Shown: piece by piece, positions 19,827 to 29,113 of the stretch
Numbering within the stretch: position 1 is the stretch's first letter
Layout: the number at the start of each line of letters is the position of its first letter
Assembly (NCBI GenBank): GCA_947039005.1
Contig: CAMQXY010000010.1
Coordinates: forward strand, 1-49,535
Direction: 5' to 3'
DNA: 49,535 nt
DNA from: an uncultured Photobacterium sp.
GTDB lineage: Bacteria > Pseudomonadota > Gammaproteobacteria > Enterobacterales > Vibrionaceae
Made by a program: the position numbers and the translations under genes
The notes under the pieces: generated by a model
What the model was told of the DNA's origin: nothing
Seen by the model: the letters and a program-made list of their open reading frames with translations, nothing else
The model's database searches: none

Positions 19827-20402
19827 ATGATGAAAAAATACTTTATTCTTGCATCAACATTAATTTTGAGTGCATGTGCCACAACACAACCAGCCCCACC
19901 ACTGACATTAACACCAACCGCTGTTGTAACCGCACAACCATGGGCAAACGGTAAAGCACTTAACCTTACAAGCGTCGATAATGCGCCCAATAGCTATATT
20001 GCAGCAATCGATAGTGGTACTGAGAATGTGACGGTTATTCAACCACAACATCCCATTTCAGTGACATTACGCCAAGCACTCGTACAGCAACTTACCGATC
20101 AAGGGTTTAGCATAACTAACCATGCTACATCGACCATGGTAATTACTGTCGAAAAAGCCTTAGTCATGGTGAAACAAGGGTTATTAAAATATAACATGCG
20201 CAGTAAGTTACAATTACAGCTCACAGTTAATACCCCTGATGGACAATTTATTAAACACTATACAGGTCGTTCAAGCCGTGAAGATGCATTAACCGTATCG
20301 GATAAAGATATTGCAACAAGCATGAACAAACTTATGAATTCTGTACTCAATGAAATCGCTAATGATAGCGAACTTAATAAATACCTTACGGAGAATATAT
20401 AA
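19827..20402 (+). CDS. yajG: YajG-family lipoprotein
   Basis: Probable lipoprotein: the signal peptide ends in LSAC (C17), so the mature protein should be lipid-anchored. The body resembles E. coli YajG, with the repeated pattern of a long N-terminal linker, LRQALVQQLTDQGFSI, and a C-terminal DKDIATSMNKLMNSVLNEIA. The function of the family is unknown. The bolA/yajG/ampG neighbourhood is the same as in E. coli. AAAGGGA precedes the start; M19830 is an equal alternative. Its stop overlaps the ppiA start by one base (TAATG). Confidence 0.85.
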   Translation: MMKKYFILASTLILSACATTQPAPPLTLTPTAVVTAQPWANGKALNLTSVDNAPNSYIAAIDSGTENVTVIQPQHPISVTLRQALVQQLTDQGFSITNHATSTMVITVEKALVMVKQGLLKYNMRSKLQLQLTVNTPDGQFIKHYTGRSSREDALTVSDKDIATSMNKLMNSVLNEIANDSELNKYLTENI

Positions 20403-20953
20403 TGTCACGTTTTTTATTGGCTCTATGTTTATTGGTAGCACTGCCTGTTAGCGCTGCAACAAAAGTACTTGTCACCACAAATTTAGGTCAATTTACGGTT
20501 GAACTTAATGAAGCTAAAGCCCCTATTAGTACTAAAAACTTTTTACGTTATGTTGATGATGGTAGCTATGTCGGTACTATCTTCCATCGTGTCATTCCTG
20601 GATTTATGGCACAAGGTGGTGGTTTTGATAAAGCATTAAAACAACGCCCTAGTTACCCACCAATCAAAAATGAAGCTGATAATGGCCTTCCTAATAATAT
20701 CGCTACCATTGCAATGGCACGTACCCAAAATCCAGATTCAGCTACGCGTCAGTTTTATATCAATCTCGCAAATAATGATTTCTTAAACACTCAAGGCAGC
20801 CGAACAGGCTATGCTGTATTTGGTAAGGTAATAAAAGGTTTTCCAATTGTTGAAAAAATGGCAACCATACCAACAAGCTCAGATCCACGCACTGGTATGA
20901 GTGATATTCCACAACAACCTATTATTATTGAAGCCATGAAAGTCATTAAATAA
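20402..20953 (+). CDS. ppiA: Periplasmic peptidyl-prolyl cis-trans isomerase (cyclophilin)
   Basis: Cyclophilin-type prolyl isomerase for folding of exported proteins. The signal peptide (about residues 1-18, ending VSAAT) points to the periplasm. The domain has FHRVIPGFMAQGGGF, ARTQNPDSATRQFYINL and GYAVFGKVIKG, covering the active-site arginine and the substrate pocket. Length 183, like E. coli PpiA. It is translationally coupled to yajG by TAATG. A strong hairpin follows the stop. Confidence 0.93.
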   Translation: MSRFLLALCLLVALPVSAATKVLVTTNLGQFTVELNEAKAPISTKNFLRYVDDGSYVGTIFHRVIPGFMAQGGGFDKALKQRPSYPPIKNEADNGLPNNIATIAMARTQNPDSATRQFYINLANNDFLNTQGSRTGYAVFGKVIKGFPIVEKMATIPTSSDPRTGMSDIPQQPIIIEAMKVIK

Positions 20954-20962
20954 TGTGATTAC

Positions 20963-21002
20963 GTCACCTATTACGTGCGTAATTACCTACGTAACAGGTG
21001 AC
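20963..21002 (+). repeat. 14-bp hairpin covering a ribosome-binding site
   Basis: GTCACCTATTACGT (20963-20976) pairs with ACGTAACAGGTGAC (20989-21002), 13 Watson-Crick pairs and one G-U, around a 12-base loop. The AGGTGA used by the gene at 21007 lies inside the 3' arm. It starts ten bases past the ppiA stop and has no T-tract, so it is not a usual terminator. Confidence 0.85.
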
Positions 21003-21006
21003 GTCT

Positions 21007-21375
21007 ATGTTGACACTTGCTTATAATCGTCCAGAAATAGCAGAACAAGAACGGTGGTTGCAACAATTTGTTAGCGATAATGCCCCCGTTCTTGCACTCA
21101 ATGCCATTGCTGCCAGCCACGGTGGTATCACTTATATTCAACTTCAAAACTTGTTTAATCGTCAGCTAGCTCAATGGTGGACATTACCCCATGAGATCCT
21201 ACAACCTGCAAATAAATATGAAGCCAGTTACTGGTCTTTAGTGCAAATATTAAATGGTATTGATGATTACCAATTAATGGGTAATAGCTTTATCCAGCAC
21301 AAAGTTGCCACCCTCAGCTGCTATTTACTCAATATTGGTCCTTGCCCAAAAATTACTACGATAAATCGCCCTTAA
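21007..21375 (+). CDS. Hypothetical protein of 122 residues
   Basis: I do not recognise a family. The protein looks soluble and cytoplasmic: no signal peptide and no membrane helix. It is aromatic-rich in the middle (QLAQWWTLPHEIL, YEASYWSLVQIL) and has two late cysteines (TLSCYLLNIGPCPK). The ATG at 21007 has AGGTGA seven bases upstream; a GTG at 20998 is in frame, but it is part of that site. It lies in the plus-strand run between ppiA and ampG. The ribosome-binding site is buried in a hairpin, so its translation may be switched. Confidence 0.75.
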   Translation: MLTLAYNRPEIAEQERWLQQFVSDNAPVLALNAIAASHGGITYIQLQNLFNRQLAQWWTLPHEILQPANKYEASYWSLVQILNGIDDYQLMGNSFIQHKVATLSCYLLNIGPCPKITTINRP

Positions 21376-21459
21376 TGGTATTTATTTATCTATATCTGCA
21401 CTAAAACAGAATTAAACAGTAAAATATTTGTCTGATAGCCATCAAGTCAATGCGCAAAA

Positions 21460-21504
21460 ATTTGAGAACTGCTAAGCTTTAGTTTTACAGCAAAATTCTC
21501 AAAT
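21460..21504. repeat. Inverted repeat before ampG
   Basis: ATTTGAGAA (21460-21468) and TTCTCAAAT (21496-21504) form a perfect 9-bp inverted repeat around 27 bases, 50 bases before the ampG start. It could be an operator or an mRNA hairpin. Confidence 0.6.
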
Positions 21505-21554
21505 ATTCAGTACGCTAACGACGAGTATTGTTATGTTGGTTTCCAGAGGAAGAT

Positions 21555-22943
21555 ATGGATAAAGCGACACCTCAAGAAAATACCCAAGGCTGGCGTGTAT
21601 ACGCAAACCCCAAAGCCTTAATTATGTTAGCGCTTGGATTTTCATCAGGATTACCGATATTATTAGTATTTGGTACCCTGTCTTTTTGGCTACGTGAAGC
21701 CGACGTAAGTAAAACAAGCATTGGATTTTTTAGTTGGGTAGCCTTAGCTTATGGCTTTAAATGGGCATGGTCACCGTTAGTTGATCGCTTTCCATTACCT
21801 ATTTTTTCACGCTTATTTGGCCGTCGTCGCGGGTGGATGTTATTTTCACAAATTGTGATTATTTTATCGTTATGTGGCATGGCATTAAGTAACCCTCAGA
21901 CCGACCTGTTTCAATTTGCTATTTTTGCCATCATGGTTGCTTTTGCTTCTGCAACCCAAGATATTGTCATTGACGCTTTTCGTATTGAACTTGCTACCGA
22001 ACGTATGCAAGCGGCATTATCTGCGACCTATTTAGCCGGTTACCGCCTAGCGATGATCATGGCGGGTGCGGGTGCATTAGCTTTTGCGGCATGGTTTGGA
22101 TCAGATACTGACTATGATCCTAGTGGCTGGAAAAGTGCTTACTTTATGATGGCTGCAATGATGTTAATTGGTGTGATTACCACTTTTATCGTCAAAGAAC
22201 CGACCATTGATAATAGCGCCATCAACAAAATAGAAATCGATTACAAACAAGAACTTATTAATAGAGGCTACAATAAACATCATGCTAATTTAAGTGCATG
22301 GTTTTATACAGCGGTTATTATGCCGTTTCGAGATTTCTTTCAGCGTTACGGCAAAAATGCGCTTCTTATATTACTGTTGATTAGCTGTTACCGTATTTCA
22401 GACATTGTCATGGGTGTGATGGCTAATGTGTTCTATGTCGATATGGGATTCACGAAAAATGAAGTGGCTTCAATCTCAAAAGTATTCGGGGTTGTAATGA
22501 CCATTGCAGGAGCTGGACTTGGCGGGATCTTAGTCAGTAAATTTGGCACCCTCAAGATATTGGCATTAGGTGCGGTATTATCTGCAATCACTAATCTACT
22601 GTTTATCGTATTTAGCTATATCGGTAATAACCTTGAAATGTTAACCGTGGTGATTTCAGCAGATAACCTCGGTGCTGGCATTGCGACAGCGGCATTTATT
22701 ACTTTTATGTCAAGCCTTACCAATGTTGCCTTCTCAGCCACCCAATATGCGTTATTTAGCTCAATAATGGTATTATTCCCTAAATTCATTGCTGGTTTTT
22801 CAGGGATCTATATCGACCACTTTGGCTACAATGTGTTTTTCCTAACCACCGCATTAATGGGAATTCCAGTATTAATCTTAATTCGTATCTTAGCCAATAA
22901 TTCAGCCCTTAATATTATCGCGACACCAACCCACCAGCCTTAA
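21555..22943 (+). CDS. ampG: Muropeptide permease AmpG
   Basis: Inner-membrane MFS-type transporter that brings anhydro-muropeptides back into the cytoplasm for cell-wall recycling; in many species it feeds the signal for beta-lactamase induction. Family landmarks: LGFSSGLPILLVFGTLSFWLR-type start (residues about 20-40), ATQDIVIDAFRIEL and LAGYRLAMIMAGAGAL. At least 12 hydrophobic helices over 462 residues. I chose the ATG at 21555, which has GAGGA seven bases upstream; the frame opens at 21528. A strong terminator follows. Confidence 0.95.
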   Translation: MDKATPQENTQGWRVYANPKALIMLALGFSSGLPILLVFGTLSFWLREADVSKTSIGFFSWVALAYGFKWAWSPLVDRFPLPIFSRLFGRRRGWMLFSQIVIILSLCGMALSNPQTDLFQFAIFAIMVAFASATQDIVIDAFRIELATERMQAALSATYLAGYRLAMIMAGAGALAFAAWFGSDTDYDPSGWKSAYFMMAAMMLIGVITTFIVKEPTIDNSAINKIEIDYKQELINRGYNKHHANLSAWFYTAVIMPFRDFFQRYGKNALLILLLISCYRISDIVMGVMANVFYVDMGFTKNEVASISKVFGVVMTIAGAGLGGILVSKFGTLKILALGAVLSAITNLLFIVFSYIGNNLEMLTVVISADNLGAGIATAAFITFMSSLTNVAFSATQYALFSSIMVLFPKFIAGFSGIYIDHFGYNVFFLTTALMGIPVLILIRILANNSALNIIATPTHQP

Positions 22944-22970
22944 AAACATTTGATAAAATAATCATACCAA

Positions 22971-23007
22971 AGGACGTTAGCCATAATGACTAACGTCCTC
23001 TTTTTTA
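22971..23007 (+). terminator. Terminator after ampG
   Basis: A perfect 10-bp stem, AGGACGTTAG with CTAACGTCCT, a nine-base loop and a CTTTTTT tract. Confidence 0.93.
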
Positions 23008-23162
23008 TCTGTGCCCTCTTAAAATACACCTGTGATCTCGCGATGTTTTTTAGCCTATTTATGCAATTCAAAGTTCATTTTAATCATCCCATCATAGATC
23101 CACATCACACTTTTTAACTTGTGTAATCGATTAATAGGATCGCCATCACAAATAGCAAAGGA

Positions 23163-23178
23163 TTGCGCAATCGTTTCA
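23163..23178 (+). promoter_or_regulatory. PurR-like operator before ompK
   Basis: The site TGCGCAATCGTTTCAT region matches the PurR consensus at CGCAA and CGTTT. The 17 bases from 23160 (GGATTGCGCAATCGTTT) are identical to those of the purine permease site. It lies about 95 bases before ompK. Confidence 0.5.
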
Positions 23179-23185
23179 TTCCCAA

Positions 23186-23203
23186 GTGTGAAATAAAACA
23201 CTA
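23186..23203 (+). promoter_or_regulatory. Weak CRP-like site before ompK
   Basis: TGTGAAATAAAACACT matches 11 of 16 positions of the CRP consensus. The related E. coli tsx gene is under CRP control, which makes it plausible but not proven. Confidence 0.25.
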
Positions 23204-23272
23204 GAATCAGCGCCAACAAAACGGGGCGGCCAAAATCCCAATTATTTAGACCAACATGAGCGAGATAACAAA

Positions 23273-24025
23273 ATGCGCAAATCACTAGTAGCATTGAGCG
23301 TTGTAGCGGCAGCATCTACTTTCCCAGCCCAAGCTGAATACCTATACGGTTTCGGTGATATGAGCGTGAACTACTTAGATTGGTCTAATGGCACTGAAGA
23401 GCGTGCTGGTCACCAAAAAGATTTTTGGTACCTTGAGCTTGAAGGTGGTGCTGGTTTTACTTGGGGTGAACTATACGGTTTTGCAGATCTTGAAAACGCT
23501 GATCAAGGTTCAGATAAAGCACGTACTTCACTTAAAGGTTCTATCGCATACAAAACGGGTATTGCGGAACTACGTGTCTACGGTCAAGTATACAACACCA
23601 ATAGCGCTGGTTTTACAGCTCAAAACAACGTATTAGGTCTATCTTACGCATTTAACGGTGATGGTTGGTTCTTCAACCCGTTTGTAGGTTTCCATCATAC
23701 AATGACTACTGCTGATTGGAAAAATCCTTCATCTTTCGCAGGTATGAATGGCGGTATGTTTGGTTGGACAGCAGGTTATAACTTCAACGCATTTGGCGAG
23801 AAGTTCATGATCAGCAACTGGCACGAATCTGAGTTTGGTCGTAACGATAAGTACATGATTGTTGCAGGTGAAGGTGATCACGTTAGCGCTAACGGTGCAG
23901 TGGCACTATGGTGGAATGCTACCGATAACATCACTACAGGTATTCAATACCGTTACGCATTCAATAAGCTAGGTACTTCTGGCAACCAAAACGCAATGAT
24001 CTACACAGTTAAATACAATTTCTAA
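23273..24025 (+). CDS. ompK: OmpK, Tsx-family outer-membrane channel
   Basis: Outer-membrane beta-barrel of the nucleoside-specific channel (Tsx/OmpK) family; in Vibrio it is also the receptor of phage KVP40. A signal peptide ends AQA (cleavage after A21). Alternating amphipathic strands follow, with YGFGDMSVNYLDW, NPFVGFHHTMTTADW and a C-terminal YTVKYNF ending in the terminal phenylalanine needed for barrel assembly. Length 250. Codon use is markedly biased (GGT, CGT, AAC), suggesting high expression. A PurR-like box upstream fits nucleoside uptake. Single-gene unit. Confidence 0.95.
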   Translation: MRKSLVALSVVAAASTFPAQAEYLYGFGDMSVNYLDWSNGTEERAGHQKDFWYLELEGGAGFTWGELYGFADLENADQGSDKARTSLKGSIAYKTGIAELRVYGQVYNTNSAGFTAQNNVLGLSYAFNGDGWFFNPFVGFHHTMTTADWKNPSSFAGMNGGMFGWTAGYNFNAFGEKFMISNWHESEFGRNDKYMIVAGEGDHVSANGAVALWWNATDNITTGIQYRYAFNKLGTSGNQNAMIYTVKYNF

Positions 24026-24058
24026 TTATTCCGTATAAATAGAATCAGTATTAAAACT

Positions 24059-24083
24059 AAAAGGCGCTTATGGCGCCTTTTTT
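24059..24083 (+). terminator. Terminator after ompK
   Basis: GGCGC and GCGCC pair around TTATG, extended by AA/TT pairs, and end in a six-T run. Confidence 0.9.
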
Positions 24084-24145
24084 GATCGTCACCATTAGTC
24101 ATAATGTTATCATAATAAAAAATTAGGCTAATAACGGACTATAAA

Positions 24146-25051
24146 GTGAACATAACCCTGTTAGGTGCTGGTGCGATTGGCGCACTATGGGCAATAAAAC
24201 TAACCCAACAGCAACACAATGTGCAGTTATGGACCAGAAATTCTGAGACAGAAACAACACTCCATTTTAATGAGTTAACCTCACCAACCACAACAGATAA
24301 CTATCATTTCAACTGTAATGATCCTCATGCTCTTGCAGCAAGTGAACTACTTATTGTTACCGTAAAAGCGTTTCAAGTCGTCACTGCACTTACCCCACTT
24401 TTGCCTCACCTAAGCAAAAAATGCGTGGTGGTCATTATGCATAATGGCATTGGTAGCCAGCAACACGTTCAACAGTTATTACCCTATAACCCCATTATTT
24501 ATGCCTCCACCTCTCAAGCTGCTTTCAAACTAACACCAACAACAATTCAACACACAGGGTTAGGCCAAACATCACTAGGGGCTATCAACGAACATGCACA
24601 ATCTCAATCCCAGATTGCAGAGCTGTTTAATGCGGCATTATCCCCAAGTCAATGGCAATCTAATATCTATCAACCACTATGGCAAAAACTGGCGATCAAT
24701 TGTGCGATCAATCCACTAACAGCACTTAAGCAATGCTGTAATGGTGACTTAGCACTCACTTACTATCAATCACAACTAGATAGCATTTGTGCCGAAGTCG
24801 CGCAGGTAATGACCGCTGAAGGGGTTATAACGACACCACAACAACTGCGCCAACAAGTCGATACGGTTATTACTGCAACCGCTGCTAATTATTCATCAAT
24901 GAATCGCGATATTTTTCATCATCGCCTTACCGAAATCGACTATATTAACGGTTATTTGGTTCAACAAGCCCAGCGCCACAACATTGATACACCAATGAAT
25001 CAACAATTGTGGCAGGCTATTAAACACATGGAGTCACTAGACCATGCCTGA
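24146..25051 (+). CDS. panE: 2-dehydropantoate 2-reductase
   Basis: NADPH-dependent ketopantoate reductase in pantothenate and coenzyme A synthesis. The N-terminal Rossmann motif is LLGAGAIGALWA, and the catalytic-lysine region is WQKLAINCAINPLTAL, with NRDIFHHRLTEIDYINGY in the C-terminal helical domain. The start is the GTG at 24146, as the motif begins at residue 4. Length 301, close to the E. coli 303. It overlaps yajL by eight bases, the same pair as in E. coli. Confidence 0.95.
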   Translation: MNITLLGAGAIGALWAIKLTQQQHNVQLWTRNSETETTLHFNELTSPTTTDNYHFNCNDPHALAASELLIVTVKAFQVVTALTPLLPHLSKKCVVVIMHNGIGSQQHVQQLLPYNPIIYASTSQAAFKLTPTTIQHTGLGQTSLGAINEHAQSQSQIAELFNAALSPSQWQSNIYQPLWQKLAINCAINPLTALKQCCNGDLALTYYQSQLDSICAEVAQVMTAEGVITTPQQLRQQVDTVITATAANYSSMNRDIFHHRLTEIDYINGYLVQQAQRHNIDTPMNQQLWQAIKHMESLDHA

Positions 25052-25652
25052 ATTATGTCCTCGAATCGTAGTTTGTATTGCCCCCGGCACTGAAGAGATG
25101 GAAGCGATAAACACCATCGCTATTTTAAAACGCGCTGAATTTGAGGTTATTGTTGCTAGTGCCGCCGAAGATGGCGCATTGATTGTCGATGGTTCTCGTG
25201 GCATTAAACTGGTTGCCGATACGGCATTGATCGCCATTGCCGATGAACAATTTGATGCAGTGGTATTGCCGGGTGGCGTCGCAGGTGCAGAACATTTCCG
25301 TGATAGCCCGTTGGTGGTCGAATTTGTAAAACAACACCATTATGATGGCAAATTAATTGCTGCAATTTGTGCCACTCCTGCAATTATGTTTGCCGCTAAT
25401 GACATGTTTACTAAAGCGTTAATGACCTGTCACCCTGCTTTCCATCATCAAATTCCAGTCGCACAATTACGTCCTAAGCGCGTGGTGTATGATAAACATG
25501 CGCAATTACTGACCAGCCAAGGTCCGGGTACAGCACAAGAATTTGCACTTGATATTGTCACTCAGCTAACCAATAAAGCCAAAACAGCCACTATCGCTGA
25601 ATCAATGGTTGTATGGCCGAATATGCATTACGATATTATGCCTGAGCGTTAA
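25044..25652 (+). CDS. yajL: DJ-1/PfpI-family protein YajL
   Basis: Homologue of E. coli YajL and human DJ-1, linked to oxidative-stress protection; chaperone and deglycase activities have been reported, the latter disputed. The nucleophile elbow AAICATPA places the reactive cysteine at C109, and the conserved glutamate lies in APGTEEMEA. Length 202. It is coupled to panE by an eight-base overlap and convergent with thiI across a shared terminator. Confidence 0.94.
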   Translation: MPELCPRIVVCIAPGTEEMEAINTIAILKRAEFEVIVASAAEDGALIVDGSRGIKLVADTALIAIADEQFDAVVLPGGVAGAEHFRDSPLVVEFVKQHHYDGKLIAAICATPAIMFAANDMFTKALMTCHPAFHHQIPVAQLRPKRVVYDKHAQLLTSQGPGTAQEFALDIVTQLTNKAKTATIAESMVVWPNMHYDIMPER

Positions 25653-25670
25653 TACCATACACGCTGCATA

Positions 25671-25709
25671 AAAAAAGCCCTCAATGATCTGATCATTGAG
25701 GGCTTTTTT
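25671..25709. terminator. Bidirectional terminator between yajL and thiI
   Basis: A perfect 12-bp stem (GCCCTCAATGAT with ATCATTGAGGGC) with a three-base loop, flanked by six A on one side and six T on the other, so it can stop transcripts from both sides. Confidence 0.95.
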
Positions 25710-25757
25710 GATGTCATAACAGCAGCGTTACATCTGCCAATATGTCACTATTTTTAA

Positions 25758-27209
25758 TTATAGTGGGCGATAAACTTTTACGTTTTCGAAGCCATTCTCT
25801 TTCAAGTATAAAGCTTGTAAACGACTCATCACGCCATGAGCACAATAAAGTAAGTAAGTCTTATCTTTCGGTAAGTCACCAAACTGAGTTGCTAGCTTGT
25901 AGAATGGAATATGTTTCACTTCCACACCGTCTAATTCTAGCGGACTTTCATCTTCTTCATCTGGGCTACGAATATCAAGTACCACAGCATCTTCTAAGAT
26001 TTGCTCGACGAGTTCAATTTCAGGGGCTTGTTCTTGGCTCTGTTTTTCAATTTCACGAATATCCATCACTCGTGCCTCATCGATAACGCGATCAAGAATA
26101 GTAAAATCAAATTTAGCTTCTTCAATCTCAAGCTTTGATTTTACAGCTTTAACTGTTGGGCTCTTTGAAATCACACCACAAAATTCTGGCATGGTTGCAG
26201 CAAAATCTTCAGTGCCAATCTGACGCGAGACATCGATAATATCTTCTTTATCCCAGTTGATCAGTGGACGAAGAATCAAAGTATCTGTCACGTTATCAAT
26301 ATGACGTAAATTCGTTAAGGTTTGGCTAGATACTTGACCTAACGCTTCACCAGTAACTAATGCTTGAATACCAAACTTCTCAGCAACACGACCCGCAGCA
26401 CGCATAAACATACGCTTGAGGATCACGCCCATTTGACCATCATCGACTTTTTCTAAGATCTCGCCAACAACAGGATCAAAATCAACCGCAATGAATTTAA
26501 CTTTGGCAGATGAACCGTATTTTTTCCATAAGAAGTGGGAAACTTGCTTAACGCCAATCTCATGTACTGGACCACCAAGATTAAAGAAACAGTAATGTAC
26601 TTTACTGCCACGTTTAATATGCAGGTAACTTGAAACGCCCGAATCAAAACCACCAGAAATCAGACTTAATACATCTTCTTGAGTACCAAGAGGAAAACCA
26701 CCTAAACCTTTATGGCGGAATAATACTTGGTTAAGTAAGTTATTCTCAATCTCAATATTAACCGTAATGTCAGGCTTTTTAAGTTTTACTTTTGCTGACT
26801 CAATCGCTTGATTAAGACCACCACCAACATAACGCTCTGCTTCAATCGAGGTAAAGTCATGTTTACCCACACGCTTTGCGCGTACACAGAATGTTTTACC
26901 TTCAAGGCTATCACCAACAAGTTCTAGTGTTTTCTCAAAGATATTATGAAGATCAGTAAATTCCGTCTGTTGAACTTCAAGTGAATGGTGAATACCAGGC
27001 GTTTGCGTTAAGACTGCAAGCACCATGTCGCGTTTAGTTTCATCAGGCTCGTTCACTTCTAACGAAAAACGACGGTTATAAACGCTAACAGACTCAGACT
27101 GACGCTTTAAAATAATGCGCAGGTTAGACTCAAGAATTTTGATAAAACGCTTACGTACTGAATCACTTTTAACAAAAATCTCTGGATGTGGTTTAACTAT
27201 AAATTTCAT
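25758..27209 (-). CDS. thiI: tRNA 4-thiouridine synthase ThiI
   Basis: Makes 4-thiouridine at position 8 of tRNAs and supplies sulphur for the thiamine thiazole. Domains in order: ferredoxin-like and THUMP (about 1-165), PP-loop ATPase ([13 protein letters not shown]), and a C-terminal rhodanese domain with C456 in [13 protein letters not shown]. The second cysteine lies in [12 protein letters not shown]. The ATG at 27209 gives 483 residues against 482 in E. coli; the frame opens earlier, at 27260. Because the rhodanese domain is present, both roles are expected. Confidence 0.97.
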   Translation of the reverse strand: MKFIVKPHPEIFVKSDSVRKRFIKILESNLRIILKRQSESVSVYNRRFSLEVNEPDETKRDMVLAVLTQTPGIHHSLEVQQTEFTDLHNIFEKTLELVGDSLEGKTFCVRAKRVGKHDFTSIEAERYVGGGLNQAIESAKVKLKKPDITVNIEIENNLLNQVLFRHKGLGGFPLGTQEDVLSLISGGFDSGVSSYLHIKRGSKVHYCFFNLGGPVHEIGVKQVSHFLWKKYGSSAKVKFIAVDFDPVVGEILEKVDDGQMGVILKRMFMRAAGRVAEKFGIQALVTGEALGQVSSQTLTNLRHIDNVTDTLILRPLINWDKEDIIDVSRQIGTEDFAATMPEFCGVISKSPTVKAVKSKLEIEEAKFDFTILDRVIDEARVMDIREIEKQSQEQAPEIELVEQILEDAVVLDIRSPDEEDESPLELDGVEVKHIPFYKLATQFGDLPKDKTYLLYCAHGVMSRLQALYLKENGFENVKVYRPL

Positions 27210-27439
27210 AACACACTTCGCTTCACTGGGTCTAAAGTACCAAACAGAATAAAGTACCAAACGGAATTAAAGGCGCAAATTATACAGCAAGGTGTCTGCC
27301 ACTGAAACAAGGATATGCTAACAGCATCACTTATCTTACGCCGTCCTACTATTATTCTTGATGTTTATGCTATTTTTACCTTAGTCACAATCATACCAAC
27401 CAGCAAATATCACCATGAAAAAAGACCCTGCGGTTATTT

Positions 27440-28342
27440 TTATTGAGTACTAACTTCCTCAGAATAATGAGGCTTACCTTGTATGATTGAAATTTCAACC
27501 CGTCGATTACGACTACGCCCTTGGGCTGTTTTATTATCCGCTATCGGTGCAGTGTCAGCCATACCAACAACCCGTATCCGTTGACGATCAAAGCCTTTTA
27601 CTTGCTCCATTGCTTGAGCCACTGATACCGCACGTTGAGATGATATATCCCACTTTGAGCGATAAAGTTCCGAATCTAGCGGTTGATTATCAGTATGACC
27701 ACTAATACGAATAATCCCCGGTACATCTTTTACTAATTCAGTGACTTGCTGAATTAGGGGGATAAATTTAGGTTGTAAAAATGCAGAACCTTCAGGAAAT
27801 GCCCCTTTTTCTTTAATGCGGATCACTAATTGTTGACCCAACGATTCAATTTCTACCGTATTGTCACTGATCTCTCGTACCAATGCTTGAGCTAATACTT
27901 GGGCTATTTGTGCTTGCGATGCCACTTGTGCTTGTTGCTGATGCTGTTCAAGCGCAGTACTGTCACTTTTACCATCCAAGATAACGGCATCTTTACGTGC
28001 TCCACCATCACGCTCCGCCATGCCATCATGAAAATCCAATGACTGTTTAGTGAGATCAATCGTCTGCTGCATAATCACTTCAATCGGGGTTGGCTCTGGG
28101 CGGCCCGGTCGAAATTCTTGGGCGATAACACTAGTTCCTTTGGGAATATCATTAACATTTAATATATTTTGAACCCCAAAAGCATTTTTCATCGAACCCG
28201 CAATTTGTTGGAATTTCAACACATCCATTTCAGAAAATGACAGCAATAACACAAAAAAACACATCAACAACGTCGCTAGATCAGCAAATGTCGCCATCCA
28301 TGCTGGCGCTCCTTTTTTATATTTTGGAGATAAAGAATCCAT
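27440..28342 (-). CDS. pomB: Sodium-driven flagellar stator protein PomB
   Basis: Stator subunit of the Na+-driven polar flagellar motor. A short cytoplasmic start is followed by one membrane helix with the ion-binding aspartate D21 (FADLATLLMCFF). A plug and linker follow, then a peptidoglycan-binding OmpA-like domain (ISGHTDNQPLDSELYRSKWD) near the C-terminus. Length 300, slightly below V. alginolyticus PomB. It starts nine bases after pomA. I see only a weak hairpin after the stop. Confidence 0.96.
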   Translation of the reverse strand: MDSLSPKYKKGAPAWMATFADLATLLMCFFVLLLSFSEMDVLKFQQIAGSMKNAFGVQNILNVNDIPKGTSVIAQEFRPGRPEPTPIEVIMQQTIDLTKQSLDFHDGMAERDGGARKDAVILDGKSDSTALEQHQQQAQVASQAQIAQVLAQALVREISDNTVEIESLGQQLVIRIKEKGAFPEGSAFLQPKFIPLIQQVTELVKDVPGIIRISGHTDNQPLDSELYRSKWDISSQRAVSVAQAMEQVKGFDRQRIRVVGMADTAPIADNKTAQGRSRNRRVEISIIQGKPHYSEEVSTQ

Positions 28343-28351
28343 AACTAGCTC

Positions 28352-29113
28352 TTATTCATCAAAATTCAGACGCCGTTTTTTCTCATGCAGATAATTTTTC
28401 AAATAACTATCTATCACCCGTGGATTTTGTCCTTCTTGAATCGCAAGTACACCATCCAGAATGAGTAATCGATTCAAACGCTCTTCATTTTTACGAAGCA
28501 TCAATTTATCAGCGATAGGCAATGCAACCATATTGGCTAAAATAGAACCATATAATGTGGTTAACAATGCCACCGCCATTGCAGGACCAATCGATTTAGG
28601 ATCGTCCATATTCGACAGCATTGCCACTAAACCAATTAAGGTACCAATCATTCCCATTGCTGGTGCAACATCGCCTAACGACGAAAAGATACTTGCGCCT
28701 TGCTCGTGACGTTCATTGGTTAATGCGATATCTTTTCTCAACATCATTCGTACTGTATCTGCATCATGGCCATCAACTAGTAAATCAATGCCTTTACGTA
28801 AGAAGGGATTGTCCACTTCCATTTCTTCAAGTGCTAAAAATCCCCCTTTACGTGCAGAATCAGCCATCGTGACAATTTGAGCGATAAGATCATCGGGTTT
28901 ATCGGTTTTAAATATAAACGCTTTAGCAGCAATCTTAGCCGCGCCAAAAAACTGATTAACATTGTATTTCATCAGCACCACAAATAAGCTTCCACCAATA
29001 ACAATGAATACTGATGAGGTATCAGCAAACATCACCAAATCTCCTCCCACCAACATTGCCATTACAATAAAAGCGAATGCGCCAAATAATCCGATAAGGG
29101 TAGCCAAATCCAC
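28352..29113 (-). CDS. pomA: Sodium-driven flagellar stator protein PomA
   Basis: Four-helix stator subunit that pairs with PomB to couple Na+ flow to flagellar rotation. Membrane helices lie at about 3-25, 30-50, 150-172 and 183-205, with the cytoplasmic loop contacting FliG between the second and third. Motifs: GDVAPAMGMIGTLIGLVAML and GSILANMVALPIADKL. The start is the GTG at 29113, with AAGGAG seven bases upstream. A FliA-type promoter candidate lies about 190 bases upstream. Length 253, as in Vibrio. Confidence 0.97.
   Translation of the reverse strand: MDLATLIGLFGAFAFIVMAMLVGGDLVMFADTSSVFIVIGGSLFVVLMKYNVNQFFGAAKIAAKAFIFKTDKPDDLIAQIVTMADSARKGGFLALEEMEVDNPFLRKGIDLLVDGHDADTVRMMLRKDIALTNERHEQGASIFSSLGDVAPAMGMIGTLIGLVAMLSNMDDPKSIGPAMAVALLTTLYGSILANMVALPIADKLMLRKNEERLNRLLILDGVLAIQEGQNPRVIDSYLKNYLHEKKRRLNFDE

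Noticed and set aside
23055-23315. Minus-strand 86-codon ORF overlapping the ompK promoter and start
   Set aside because: It has no good ribosome-binding site and runs through the PurR-like and CRP-like sites and into ompK. Its hydrophobic part could be chance in AT-rich DNA. Conservation data could still rescue it.
27261-27439. Terminator after pomB
   Set aside because: Only a three-pair stem (ACC/GGT) precedes the U-run on the minus strand, too weak to call.
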